The translations under genes were made by a program, and so were the position numbers. The notes below the pieces were generated by a model. The model had not been told where the DNA came from and ran no database searches. It saw only the letters and a list, made by a program, of their open reading frames with translations. Positions 1 to 9,118 of a DNA stretch of 39,454 nucleotides are shown here, in pieces. This DNA comes from Streptosporangiaceae bacterium (lineage in GTDB: Bacteria; Actinomycetota; Actinomycetes; Streptosporangiales; Streptosporangiaceae), in assembly GCA_025934635.1 (NCBI GenBank), contig JAICWX010000048.1, positions 1-39,454 on the forward strand, in the 5' to 3' direction. Numbering within the stretch: the first letter of the stretch is position 1; each line of letters starts with the position of its first letter.

Positions 1-1035
1 AACATGGTCGGGGTCAAGACGATGGCCCGGATCAACAACTTCGGGGTGGCCGCCGAACTGGTCGGCGTCTCGCTGCTGATCATCTTGCTGGCCGTGCACA
101 TCCGGCGCAGCCCGGCCGTCATCTTCGACACGTTCGGCACCGGGGCGACGTATCCGTGGGGCTATTTCGGCGCCTTCCTGGTGGCCGGGCTGATGAGCGC
201 GTACGTGATGTACGGCTTCGACACGGCCGGGTCGCTGGCCGAGGAGACCCTGGACCCGCGCAAGAACGCCCCGCCCGGGATCCTGCGCGCGCTGATCGCG
301 GCCGGGGTGGCGGGCCTGCTGGTCATCTTGCTGGGCGAGATGTCGGTGCCGGACATCCACAACAAGGCGCTCGGCACCTCCGGGCTGCCCTACCTGGTCA
401 AGGCGACGCTCGGCGGCCCGATCGGCAACGTGTTCCTGATCGACTCGCTGATCGCGATCACCGTGTGCAGCCTGGCCGTGCACGCCGGCGGCATCCGGAT
501 GATCTTCACGATGGGCCGGGACGCCCGGCTGCCGTGGGCCTCGGCCATCGCCAAGGTACACGGCAAGTCCAAGACGCCGCTGGTCCCGTCCATCGTCATC
601 GGCATCCTGACGATCTTGCTGCTGGTCCTGAACGTCGGCAATCAGCGCGCGTTCTTCGTGCTCACCTCGGTCGCGATCATCATGTTCTACATCGCCTACC
701 TGTGTGTCACCGGGCCGCTGCTGATCGCCCGGCTGCGCGGCAAGTGGCCGGCCCCGGACCACGGCCCGTACTTCAACCTGGGCCGCTGGGGCCTGGTGGT
801 GAACCTGCTGGCGGTCGTGTTCCAGGTCGGCGTCATGATCAACCTGGCCTGGCCGCGCCCGGCGGTGTACGGCGCCGACCACTGGTACTTCCAGTGGGGC
901 GCGTTCACTTTCACCGGCGTGCTCGGCGCCGTGGGCGTCATCTACTACCTGGTGAGCCTGCGCGGCCGCCCGGCCGCGGTGCTGGCCGAGCACCGGGCCG
1001 AGGTGCTCGCGGCCATGGGCGAAGAGCCCGCCTGA
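1..1035 (+). CDS. APC-superfamily amino acid permease, C-terminal part
   Basis: An open frame runs in from the left edge; the first ATG inside it, at 4, is internal, because APC permeases usually have about 450-520 residues and only about 343 are present. The visible part has some eight hydrophobic segments, an acidic loop after a Gly-Phe-Asp stretch (FDTAGSLAEETLDPRKNAP) that matches the permease loop in which an E-E-T/R-x-P pattern follows a membrane helix, and a hydrophilic C-terminal tail. It should be a proton-coupled uptake or exchange permease of the cytoplasmic membrane; the substrate cannot be told. Its TGA is followed after four bases by the GTG of the CBS/nucleotidyltransferase gene, so the two are probably co-transcribed and coupled. 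Confidence 0.85.
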   Translation, partial: NMVGVKTMARINNFGVAAELVGVSLLIILLAVHIRRSPAVIFDTFGTGATYPWGYFGAFLVAGLMSAYVMYGFDTAGSLAEETLDPRKNAPPGILRALIAAGVAGLLVILLGEMSVPDIHNKALGTSGLPYLVKATLGGPIGNVFLIDSLIAITVCSLAVHAGGIRMIFTMGRDARLPWASAIAKVHGKSKTPLVPSIVIGILTILLLVLNVGNQRAFFVLTSVAIIMFYIAYLCVTGPLLIARLRGKWPAPDHGPYFNLGRWGLVVNLLAVVFQVGVMINLAWPRPAVYGADHWYFQWGAFTFTGVLGAVGVIYYLVSLRGRPAAVLAEHRAEVLAAMGEEPA

Positions 1036-1039
1036 CCGG

Positions 1040-2479
1040 GTGACCGAGCAGATAGTAGCGCCGATCCGGGTCGGCGCGCTCGTCCGGGCGCGGGCGCTGC
1101 TGTGCCGGGGTGACGAGCCGGTCCGCGATGCGGCCAGGCGGATGACCGACCGGGGCGCGAGCGCGGTACTGGTGCGGATGGCTCCCTCGTTCGGGATCAT
1201 GACGGACCGGGACCTGCGGATACGGGTGATCGGGGCCGGCCTCAGCCCGGACGCGCCGGTGTCCGCCGTGATGACCACGCCGGCCTACACGGTGACCGAT
1301 GACCGGCTGGCCAGCGACGTCCTGCTCGACATGCTCGAGCGCAACATCCATCACATCCCGGTGCTGTCGGCGGCCGGGGAGGTCCTGGGCGTGGTCGACG
1401 ACGGTGACCTGGCCGCGGCGCAGGGGCGCACGCCGCTGCTGCTGCGCCGGGCCATCGCCCGGGCGCAGGACCAGGCCGAGCTGGCCGGGGCGGCGGACGG
1501 GATCGGCCCGATGACCATCGCGCTGCACGACGCGCGGGCGACGGCGGAGCACATCACGGCCGTCCGGTCGGTGGTGCTGGACGCGCTGATCCGGCGGCTG
1601 GCCGAGCTGGCCGTGGCGAGCGCCGGGCCGCCGCCGGTGCCGATCACCTGGTTCGCCCTGGGCAGCCTGGCCCGCCGGGAGGCGGTGCCGTCCTCTGATG
1701 TGGACAGCGCGCTGGGCTGGGCGGGGGACGACGCTTCGGCGGGTGAGTACGCGGGCGGGGTGGCCCGGGCGGTGGAGGAGGGGCTGCGGGCCTGCGGGCT
1801 GCCGTCCGACGCGCACGGCGCCAGCGCGGCTGATCCGCTGTTCGCCCGGTCGCTGGACTCGTGGCACCGGGCAGTGCGGAGCCTGGCGGAGGACCCGACC
1901 CAGGAGAAGGGGCTGATCCTGGCGTCGGTGCTGGCCGACAGCCGGGCGGTGTGGAGTTCTGATGGGGTCATCGGGACTGGCCAGCCGGGGTCGGCACTGT
2001 GGGAAGCGCGGCCGCATCCGGACCATCCGGAGCTGCTGCGGATGCTGGCGCGGTTCGCGCTGTCGTTCCGGCCGCCGACCGGGTTCCTGCGCGAGTTCGT
2101 GGTCGAGCACTCGGGTGAGCGCCGCGGGCAGCTCGACCTCAAGCACGGCGGGATGATCCCGATCGTGGACCTGGCCCGCTGGGCCGGGATGGCGGCCGGG
2201 GTGGCGAGTGCCCCGACCCCGGAGCGGCTGCGCGCGGCGCAGGCGGCCGGGACCCTGGAAGGCGCGGAGGCGCAGACGCTGACGGAGGCGTTCGCCTTCA
2301 TCGGCTCGCTGCGGCTCGACCACCAGGTCGAGCAGCTGAAACGCGGCTCGGCCCCGGATGACTTCGTCGACCCGAAGACGCTGAACCCGCTGGCCCGGTC
2401 CTACCTGCGGGAGGCGTTCCGGGCGGTGGCGTCGGTGCAGGCGAGGCTGTCGGCCGAGCTGTCGCTGCGCTGGACCTGA
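1040..2479 (+). CDS. CBS-domain protein with DUF294-type nucleotidyltransferase domains
   Basis: This 479-residue protein starts with GTG four bases after the permease stop. Residues about 10-130 form two CBS repeats (ending FGIMTDRDLRIRVIG and LGVVDDGDLAAA), which usually bind adenine nucleotides. Residues about 150-300 match the DUF294 nucleotidyltransferase fold: the signature GSLARREAVPSSDVDSAL carries the Gly-Ser and the Arg-Glu...Ser-Asp-x-Asp residues that bind metal and nucleotide in this superfamily. The rest matches the DUF294 C-terminal helical domain (LDLKHGGMIPIVDLAR). Family members resemble the uridylyltransferase part of GlnD and often sit next to transporter genes, so a role as a nucleotide-sensing regulator of the permease is plausible but inferred. 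No cyclic-nucleotide domain is seen. Confidence 0.85.
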   Translation: MTEQIVAPIRVGALVRARALLCRGDEPVRDAARRMTDRGASAVLVRMAPSFGIMTDRDLRIRVIGAGLSPDAPVSAVMTTPAYTVTDDRLASDVLLDMLERNIHHIPVLSAAGEVLGVVDDGDLAAAQGRTPLLLRRAIARAQDQAELAGAADGIGPMTIALHDARATAEHITAVRSVVLDALIRRLAELAVASAGPPPVPITWFALGSLARREAVPSSDVDSALGWAGDDASAGEYAGGVARAVEEGLRACGLPSDAHGASAADPLFARSLDSWHRAVRSLAEDPTQEKGLILASVLADSRAVWSSDGVIGTGQPGSALWEARPHPDHPELLRMLARFALSFRPPTGFLREFVVEHSGERRGQLDLKHGGMIPIVDLARWAGMAAGVASAPTPERLRAAQAAGTLEGAEAQTLTEAFAFIGSLRLDHQVEQLKRGSAPDDFVDPKTLNPLARSYLREAFRAVASVQARLSAELSLRWT

Positions 2480-2533
2480 GCCCCCGCGCCTTCCTCCATC
2501 AAGCCGGGGCCAGGCTGAACCGCTGGTTGCCGG

Positions 2534-2578
2534 GACGTCACCCGGCTGGTGCCGGGCGATGAATTCCTGCCAGCTCAT
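2534..2578 (-). pseudogene. Start of a lost gene behind a perfect Shine-Dalgarno; possibly an S1-domain protein
   Basis: On the minus strand the sequence AAGGAGGTGATC (2593 down to 2582), a full match to the 16S anti-Shine-Dalgarno, is followed at ideal spacing by ATG at 2578. The first codons read MSWQEFIARHQPGDV, which resembles the N-terminus of small actinobacterial S1 RNA-binding-domain proteins. After that the frame turns into low-complexity sequence and then runs antisense through the CBS gene without meeting the expected beta-barrel sequence. I read it as the 5' end of a gene whose body has been deleted; a very short real peptide gene is the alternative. The S1 assignment is an inference from 15 residues. 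Confidence 0.35.
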
Positions 2579-2735
2579 GAAGATCACCTCCTTCCCGTCA
2601 CTCGTAGAGCGTCGTGGCATGTCGCTCGTGGTGACGGGGGCGGGCCGCGCGCCCGCGGGGTGATCAAGCCGTGGCCGGGTAACCGTTCTGTGCACGGCGC
2701 AAGGCCGACCCGGCAGTCACGGTACCGATGGTAAC

Positions 2736-3223
2736 TCAGGCTCCGGCGGCGGTCGCGGCGAAGACCGGGCTGTAGCTGGAGGCGTCGCCCTGGACGGAGT
2801 AGCCCTGGCGGACGTCGATGCCGGCGGGGATGTCGCCGGCCACGGTGACGCGGTTCAGCCGGCGAAGGCGCGCAGCGGGCTGGCCTGCGGCGGGTTCAGC
2901 ACGAAGGTCACGTCGGTGTGCCAGTAGTTGACGGGGCCGTCGTAGCTGTCGACGGGCAGGACGTTCGGCTCGCCATCGACGGCGGGCACGGTGGGGTGGG
3001 CGGCCGTGACCGGGCCGAAGTAGGAGGCGAACCGCTGCTGGCCCTCGTCGTCCAGGTCGACGCCGCGGAAGACCATTGCCTTGTGCTCGTTCAGGGCCGC
3101 GCGGACGGCGGCGACGGTCTCCGGGTCGAGAACGAGGTCGGGGCCGAGGCCGCTGACCACGGCGCCGATGCGCGCGGTGATCTTGCGAACGGTGAGCCTG
3201 GTGTCTGTGGGTGCAGTGGCCAT
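2736..3223 (-). pseudogene. TauD/TfdA-family dioxygenase gene with internal deletion
   Basis: From ATG at 3223 the frame encodes about 120 residues of a TauD-type Fe(II)/2-oxoglutarate dioxygenase: an N-terminal segment VRKITARIGAVVSG, the FRGVDLDDEGQQRF strand and the first metal ligands in NYWHTDVTF (His-x-Asp). It stops at 2855 after SPLRAFAG. In another frame directly beyond (2736-2854) the family's C-terminal end can be read: LNRVTVAGDIPAGIDVRQ, then GDASSYSPVF. The middle, normally about 120-150 residues with the substrate helices, the second His and the 2-oxoglutarate-binding Arg, is missing. The protein cannot be active; this is an internally deleted, frameshifted remnant. The segment 2480-2735 downstream holds no other gene except the remnant at 2578. 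Confidence 0.85.
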
Positions 3224-3233
3224 GCGTCCAGGG

Positions 3234-3255
3234 TACTAAAACGATCGATTTAGTA
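3234..3255. promoter_or_regulatory. Palindromic operator-like site upstream of the TauD remnant
   Basis: TACTAAA-ACGATCGA-TTTAGTA is a 22-base palindrome with one mismatched pair, centred on CGATCG and ending about ten bases upstream of the TauD start codon. Its size and position fit a TetR- or GntR-type operator over the promoter. No regulator gene lies next to it, so the site may be a relic like the gene it controlled. Confidence 0.5.
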
Positions 3256-3380
3256 GAATAAGACCTGAGTCACAGTTCTGGGCCGAGGGAGGCCAGGGTT
3301 AGACGGCGCGTGGGGCGCTTGGTGTTTGTGATGCGCACGGTGTCAAGTGGTGGCTTCGGAGCCGACCAGCAGGGCGTGGT

Positions 3381-3493
3381 AACGACATCGATGGAGCATT
3401 GATGTCGCTATAACGACATTGATGGAGCATTGATGTCGTTTGACGGGATCAGGTTAAGGTGAGGCGGTGACGGTGTGAGCTGTGGTGTGGATG
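3381..3493 (+). repeat. Dispersed tandem double-hairpin repeat, copy 1
   Basis: Two 25-nt hairpins lie at 3383-3407 and 3414-3438, exactly 31 nt apart. Each has an 11-nt left arm (CGACATCGATG or CGACATTGATG), the loop GAG and an 11-nt right arm CATTGATGTCG; mismatches are mostly G-U compatible when read as plus-strand RNA. A tail of about 55 nt follows that contains GGTGACGG (3466-3473) and GAGCTGTGGTG and is shared with copy 2. The copy lies in the gene-free stretch 3256-3590, downstream of the minus-strand acylphosphatase gene. See the copies at 13615 and 30174. Confidence 0.8.
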
Positions 3494-3519
3494 TGACAGA
3501 TGAGGATGTGACAGATGAG
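3490..3519 (+). repeat. Tandem 15-bp duplication
   Basis: The 15-mer GATGTGACAGATGAG occurs twice back to back in non-coding sequence at the end of repeat copy 1. It looks like a simple slippage duplication; no function is suggested by the sequence. Confidence 0.85.
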
Positions 3520-3590
3520 TTTGAGATTGGAGCTCTGAGCTGCCTGGGGAGCAGGGGTCAGGGCTGGGCGGGCTTCGGGAGTGGCGCGAG

Positions 3591-3856
3591 TTAGGTGATG
3601 TGGAAGGTGGTGAGGCCTTCGGGGGGTTCGGGGTGGAGGGTGATGTTGTTGACGAGGGCTAGGCGGGGGCCCTGGCGGGCCCAGTCGATGAGGTGGCGGA
3701 CGTCGTCGGGGGGCCTTCGAAGACGGCTTCGACGCGGCCGTCGGGGAGGTTGCGGACCCAGCCGGCCACGTCGTGCTGCTCGGCCAGGCGGCGGCAGCTG
3801 TCGCGGAAGAAGACGCCCTGGACCCGGCCGGAGATCAGGACACGGTAGCGGATCAC
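3591..3856 (-). pseudogene. acyP: Acylphosphatase gene with a one-base frameshift
   Basis: From GTG at 3856 the frame reads [20 protein letters not shown], the acylphosphatase signature with the catalytic Arg of the GxVQGVxFR loop, then [18 protein letters not shown]. At the run of six G (3708-3713; C on the coding strand) the frame is lost. Adding one base to this run restores the whole rest of the family: [34 protein letters not shown] (carrying the family's Asn in the N-N-I segment), ending at TAA 3591. The enzyme is a small cytosolic hydrolase of acyl phosphates. The shift is in a homopolymer, so an assembly error is as likely as a true mutation. It lies 38 bases downstream of ackA, whose product acetyl phosphate is a typical substrate. 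No clear ribosome-binding site precedes the GTG. Confidence 0.85.
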
Positions 3857-3894
3857 AAGGAGAAGGTACGCCGGCCGGTATCGGGGCGGCCGGG

Positions 3895-5088
<1,194 letters not shown>

Positions 5089-5213
5089 GGCCGGGATGCT
5101 ACCCGCCGCAGGTTACGGGTTTCGGTCGGAAGCCAGATCGCCGCACCCGGACCGGCGCCCGGCGGGTACGTTAATTCCCTGTCCGTAAAATTACGTACTG
5201 GCCTGGGTCGTAG

Positions 5214-6434
5214 ATGTCACTTTCTCGCGTTAATCCGAAGCTCGATGACGCATCGGCGCCGGCCGGCCCGGGACGGCGATGGGCCATTCCGGTGCCGTCC
5301 CGACTGCCGGTACCGGCGATCGGGGCGCTCGTTTACGCCGGGATCCGCGTGATCAGCGTGGTAGTCGCGGCTTTCCTGCTGGGACACGGGAAATATCAGC
5401 TGCGGGGATGGTCGCTGATCCGGTGGATGCGGTCATCCGACGGCGGTCATTACCGGTCCATCGCGGCGCACGGTTATGCCTATCCGCCCGGGCAATTGAC
5501 ACACGCCTCAGTATTTGCCTGGTTTCCCGGATATCCCGCGGCTATCGACTCCCTGGCCTGGCTGCCCTGGATTTCCATCGTGGCGGCCGGGCTCATCGTG
5601 ACGGCCGTGGCCGGGCTGGCGGCGGCGTGGGGGCTCACCACGCTGGGCCTGAAGCTGACCGGCGACCCGCGGATCAGCCTGCTGCTGGCGGCGGCCTGGG
5701 CGGTGGCGCCGAGTTCGGTGGTGCTGACCATGGTGTACGCCGAGGCGCTGTTCTGCGCGCTGGCCGTGTGGGCGCTGGTCGCCCTGGTCAGCCGGCGGTG
5801 GCTGACGGCCGGGCTGCTCACGCTGGCGGCCGGGACCGTGCGCAGCACGGCGGTGGCGCTCATCGCCGCGGTCGGCCTGGCCGGGGTGATCGCGGTGATC
5901 ACGGCGGTGCGGGCCCGGCAGCCGTTCGCCGCGTGGTGGCGGCCGGCCGCCGCCGTGCTGCTGGCGCCGCTCGGGCTGCTGGGCTACCTGGGGTACGTGG
6001 CGGTCGCGACGCACCGGCTGGACGGCTGGTTCTGGGTCGAGCGGAACACCTGCCACATGGTGTTCGACTGGGGTGCGAGCACGCTGCGGCTGGTCAAGGG
6101 CGTCGCGCTCGGCCATCCCTCGGTAGCCCAGGTCCTGGTGATCGGGGCCATCGTCGCGGCGGCCCTGCTCATGGGCTGGAGCCTGACCGAGCGCATCCCG
6201 CTCTCCCTGCACCTCTATACGGTCGTGGTGGTGGTCATGGCGCTGACCACGAGCGCGAACTGGATCAGTTCCAAGCCCCGGTTCGTGCTGCCCGCGATGC
6301 TGCTGGCGCTGCCGGTGGCGCGGCTGCTGGCACCGCTGCGGACCTCGGTGCTGGTGCCGCTCATCGGCGTGCTGGCGGTCGCGACCACCTGGTTCGGGCT
6401 GTACCTGGCGATCATCGCGAAGTGGACTCCCTAA
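5214..6434 (+). CDS. GT-C family membrane glycosyltransferase, PIG-V/mannosyltransferase-like
   Basis: This 406-residue protein has about ten hydrophobic segments. After the first there is an acidic lumenal-loop motif, SSDGGHYRSIAAHGYAYPPG, and FAWFPGYPAAIDSLAWLP, the pattern of GT-C enzymes of the PIG-V/DUF2029-like group, where the Asp of W/S-D-x-G is catalytic; VYAEALFCALAVWAL and TVRSTAV follow as in that family. It should transfer a sugar, probably mannose, from a polyprenyl-phosphate donor on the outer face of the membrane; the acceptor is unknown. No clear Shine-Dalgarno precedes ATG 5214. It is divergent from ackA across 125 bases and stands alone in its unit or with lysE. Confidence 0.75.
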   Translation: MSLSRVNPKLDDASAPAGPGRRWAIPVPSRLPVPAIGALVYAGIRVISVVVAAFLLGHGKYQLRGWSLIRWMRSSDGGHYRSIAAHGYAYPPGQLTHASVFAWFPGYPAAIDSLAWLPWISIVAAGLIVTAVAGLAAAWGLTTLGLKLTGDPRISLLLAAAWAVAPSSVVLTMVYAEALFCALAVWALVALVSRRWLTAGLLTLAAGTVRSTAVALIAAVGLAGVIAVITAVRARQPFAAWWRPAAAVLLAPLGLLGYLGYVAVATHRLDGWFWVERNTCHMVFDWGASTLRLVKGVALGHPSVAQVLVIGAIVAAALLMGWSLTERIPLSLHLYTVVVVVMALTTSANWISSKPRFVLPAMLLALPVARLLAPLRTSVLVPLIGVLAVATTWFGLYLAIIAKWTP

Positions 6435-6495
6435 GCTCAGGGACGCCCTGATTATTCGGTAGCGGCGGCTGGACGGCACCTCTAGCGTGGAATCC

Positions 6496-7140
6496 ATGGT
6501 GCCGCTCAGTCACGTGCTCGCCTTCGCCGCCGTCGTCACCGTCATCATCGCCGTCCCGGGCCCGAGCGTGCTGTTCACCATCAGCCGGGCACTGACCGTC
6601 GGTCGGCGGGCCGCGCTGCTCACCGTGGTAGGCAACGAGGTCGGGCTGTGCGTCCAGGTGGTCGCCGTCGCGTTCGGCGTCGGGGCGGTGCTGGAGCGCT
6701 CGGCCCAGGTCCTCACCGCGGTGAAGTTCGCCGGGGCCGCGTACCTGGTCTTCCTGGGCGTGCAGGCGATCAGGCACCGGGGGTCGATGGCCGAGGCGCT
6801 GGCCGCGCGGGTGCAGCCGGTGGCGCCGCTGCGGGCCGTCCGCGACGGGTTCGCGGTCGGCGTGGCCAACCCCAAGACGATCGTGTTCCTGGTGGCGGCG
6901 CTGCCGGGGTTCACCAGCAGTGCCCCCGGGCACCTGCCGGTGCAGGCGCAGATGCTCATCCTGGGCGCGCTGTTCCCGGTCATCGCGCTCGTCCTGGACA
7001 GCGGGTGGGCAGCCGTGGCCGGTACGGCCCGGCAGTGGCTCGCCGGGTCGCCCCGGCGGCTGGCGCTGATCGGCGGCACCGGCGGCCTGGTGATGATCGG
7101 GCTCGGCCTGAGCGTCGCGGTGACCGGGCGCAAGGACTAG
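6496..7140 (+). CDS. LysE/RhtB-family exporter
   Basis: The 214-residue protein (from ATG 6496; GTG at 6487 would give 217) shows the LysE/RhtB layout: VPGPSVLFTISRALTVGRRA after the first helix, GAAYLVFLGVQAIRHR, then the characteristic FAVGVANPKTIVFLVAALPGF and a final helix LIGGTGGLVMIGLGLSVAV. Six hydrophobic segments are visible, the usual number. The family exports amino acids or derivatives such as homoserine lactone and lysine; the substrate is not given by the sequence. It follows the glycosyltransferase gene by about 60 bases on the same strand; no functional link is evident. The 240 bases after it carry the SigK-like promoter described below. Confidence 0.85.
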   Translation: MVPLSHVLAFAAVVTVIIAVPGPSVLFTISRALTVGRRAALLTVVGNEVGLCVQVVAVAFGVGAVLERSAQVLTAVKFAGAAYLVFLGVQAIRHRGSMAEALAARVQPVAPLRAVRDGFAVGVANPKTIVFLVAALPGFTSSAPGHLPVQAQMLILGALFPVIALVLDSGWAAVAGTARQWLAGSPRRLALIGGTGGLVMIGLGLSVAVTGRKD

Positions 7141-7232
7141 CCCCGCCGGGACCAGCCCGCTTGCCCCGGTCCGGCCGGGATCGCCGTCGGCCGGACGAGG
7201 CCGAAACGTTACCGATTCTTTGGCCTGACCGC

Positions 7233-7259
7233 CCATCCGAACGCCGGTTGGCCGCGAAG
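7233..7259 (+). promoter_or_regulatory. SigK-like promoter of the Tat/DUF4331 unit
   Basis: CCATCC (7233-7238), 15 bases, GCGAAG (7254-7259). The same -35, the same spacing and nearly the same -10 (TCGAAG) lie upstream of sigK on the other strand. From memory, mycobacterial SigK promoters have CCATCC and CCGAAT. The -10 would be about 120 bases upstream of the ATG at 7380. Confidence 0.55.
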
Positions 7260-7379
7260 CACCGGCGTGACAGGCGATCCGGGGACCGGCGGCAGCCGCG
7301 GCACCCGAGCCGGGCACACGCTATGCTCACTCTCAGTGATCTCCGTGTCCCATTTCATTACACTCAGTAAGGATTCACC

Positions 7380-7706
7380 ATGTCCGATCAGGATGCGAAG
7401 CGCACCTCAGCCGCGGATTCCCCGAGCCGCCGGCTGACCCGGCGCTCCCTGCTGCAGGGCGCCGCGACGGCCGGCGCCGCCGGCCTCGCCGTAACCGCCA
7501 TGGGCGCGGCGGCCAGCCCGGCCCTCGCCGCGACCAGCCGCTCCTCGGCCGCGGACCAGTCCCAGGACCACCACGAGCACGGCGAGCCGATCGTGGTGCA
7601 CGTGCGCGACGCCCGGACGGGCGACATCGAGGTCTTCTCCGGCACCGGCCAGACCCAGCTGCGCGACAAGGACCTGGCCGCGCGGATCGCCCGCGCCATC
7701 GGCTGA
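7380..7706 (+). CDS. Small Tat-exported protein of unknown function
   Basis: The 108-residue product opens with a twin-arginine signal peptide: TRRSLLQGAATAGAAGLAV followed by a hydrophobic stretch and the cleavage-like site ASPALAA at about residues 48-56. The mature part is only about 55 residues, His/Asp-rich (DQSQDHHEHGEPIVVHVRD), and has no cysteine; it resembles small secreted proteins found beside DUF4331 genes. A Shine-Dalgarno AAGGA precedes ATG 7380. The gene is first in a unit with the DUF4331 gene (47 bases on) and a small conserved gene, likely under SigK control. The His-rich segment could bind a metal, but this is a guess. Confidence 0.7.
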   Translation: MSDQDAKRTSAADSPSRRLTRRSLLQGAATAGAAGLAVTAMGAAASPALAATSRSSAADQSQDHHEHGEPIVVHVRDARTGDIEVFSGTGQTQLRDKDLAARIARAIG

Positions 7707-7753
7707 CGTCCGTGCCACCGCTTTCCCGCCCCTTGAGCCAGTGAGGTATTTGA

Positions 7754-9118
7754 ATGTCGTCGCATCGCGAAGCGCCGGAGATCTCCAAGGATCCGGTCGC
7801 CGACAGCACTGACGTCTATGCGTTCGTGAGCCCGGACAAGCCGGGCACGGTCACGCTGATCGCCAACTACATCCCGCTGCAGGAGCCGGCCGGCGGCCCG
7901 AACTTCTACGAGTTCGGCGACGACGTGCTCTACGAGATCCACATCGACAACAACGGCGACAGCCGGGCCGACATCTCGTTCCAGTTCCGGTTCAGCACCC
8001 AGGTGGTCACCCCGGAGACCTTCCTGTACAACACGGGCCCGATCACGTCGCTGAGCAGCCCGAACTGGAACCGCCGGCAGTCCTACAGCGTCTCCGTGGC
8101 CTCCGGCTCCGGCCCCGGCCGCCGGATCGCCAGCGGCCTGTCCTGCCCGCCGTGCAACATCGGGCCGCTGTCCACCCCGGACTACGGGGCGCTGGCCGCC
8201 GCCGCGACGCACGACATCGGCAGCGGGATCAGCGTGTTCGCCGGGCAGCGGGCCGAGGCCTTCTACGTCGACCTGGGCTCGATCTTCGACCTGGGCAACC
8301 TGCGGCCGTTCCAGACCGCCAACGTGTTCGGCAAGACGGTGTTCAACAAGAACAAGCCCGGCGTGAACGCCACCAACCACCTGAACGTCCACTCGATCGC
8401 GATCCAGGTGCCGATCACCACGCTGGCCAGGACCGGCAAGCCGGTCATCGGCGTGTGGACCACGGCGAGCCGCCGGCGGGTCCGGCTCTGGGACGCCGAC
8501 CACGGCAAGAACGTCGACAGCGGCCCGTTCCGGCAGGTCTCGCGGCTGGGCAACCCGCTGGTCAACGAGGTCCTGATCCCGATGGGCAAGAAGGACCAGT
8601 GGAACTCGCTGCCGCCGGCGGATGACAAGCTGTTCGCCAGCTACTTCGCCAGCCCCGGCTTCGCCGGGCTGCTGCCCACCCTGTACCCGGGGGTGTTCCC
8701 GCACCTGGACGCGCTGAACAAGTCGGGCAAGCCGCGGGCCGACATCGAGGCCATCTTCCTGACCGGGCTCCCGGCCGGCATCGTCGGTGGCTTCACGAAC
8801 CTCACCGGGCCGATCCAGGCCGACATGCTCCGGCTGAACACCTCCATCCCGGCCGCGACGAGCAAGCTCAGCACGCTCGGGGTGGTCGGCGGCGACCTGG
8901 CCGGCTTCCCGAACGGCCGCCGGCCGATCGACGACGTGGTGACGATCGAGCTGCGGGCGCTGGCCGGGCTGACCTACCCGCTGATCGACAAGAACTTCGT
9001 GCCCGACGCGGCCGCCAAGGCGGTCACCGACGGCCTGGACGGCAGCAGCGTCGCCAACCCGCCGACCGGCCACTTCCCCTACCTGGGGACCCCGTACGAC
9101 GGCTACCACAACCCCTGA
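7754..9118 (+). CDS. DUF4331 domain protein
   Basis: The 454-residue protein matches DUF4331 over its whole length: the start SSHREAPEISKDPVADSTDV, the YAFVSPDKPGTVTLIANYIP strand, VLYEIHIDNNGDSRADI, and the C-terminal NGRRPIDDVVTIELRALAG. No signal peptide is visible on this protein itself, although its neighbour has a Tat signal. The family's biochemistry is not established. Its first residues SSHREAP are typical of full-length members, which supports ATG 7754 (ribosome site GAGG upstream). The TGA overlaps the ATG of the next gene (TGATG), so the two are translationally coupled. The unit converges on rskA-sigK. Confidence 0.9.
   Translation: MSSHREAPEISKDPVADSTDVYAFVSPDKPGTVTLIANYIPLQEPAGGPNFYEFGDDVLYEIHIDNNGDSRADISFQFRFSTQVVTPETFLYNTGPITSLSSPNWNRRQSYSVSVASGSGPGRRIASGLSCPPCNIGPLSTPDYGALAAAATHDIGSGISVFAGQRAEAFYVDLGSIFDLGNLRPFQTANVFGKTVFNKNKPGVNATNHLNVHSIAIQVPITTLARTGKPVIGVWTTASRRRVRLWDADHGKNVDSGPFRQVSRLGNPLVNEVLIPMGKKDQWNSLPPADDKLFASYFASPGFAGLLPTLYPGVFPHLDALNKSGKPRADIEAIFLTGLPAGIVGGFTNLTGPIQADMLRLNTSIPAATSKLSTLGVVGGDLAGFPNGRRPIDDVVTIELRALAGLTYPLIDKNFVPDAAAKAVTDGLDGSSVANPPTGHFPYLGTPYDGYHNP

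Noticed and set aside
938..2695. Long open frame antisense to the CBS/nucleotidyltransferase gene
   Set aside because: Arg/Pro/Gly-rich shadow of a high-GC gene; only its first 15 codons are of interest and are treated separately.
3381..3440. CRISPR-like repeat array at the double hairpins
   Set aside because: Only two units per site, 6-nt spacers and no cas genes; the pattern is a palindromic repeat, not a CRISPR.
5508..6497. Long minus-strand frame across the glycosyltransferase gene
   Set aside because: His/Arg/Gln-rich low-complexity translation with no family pattern; the plus-strand frame is a clear membrane protein.
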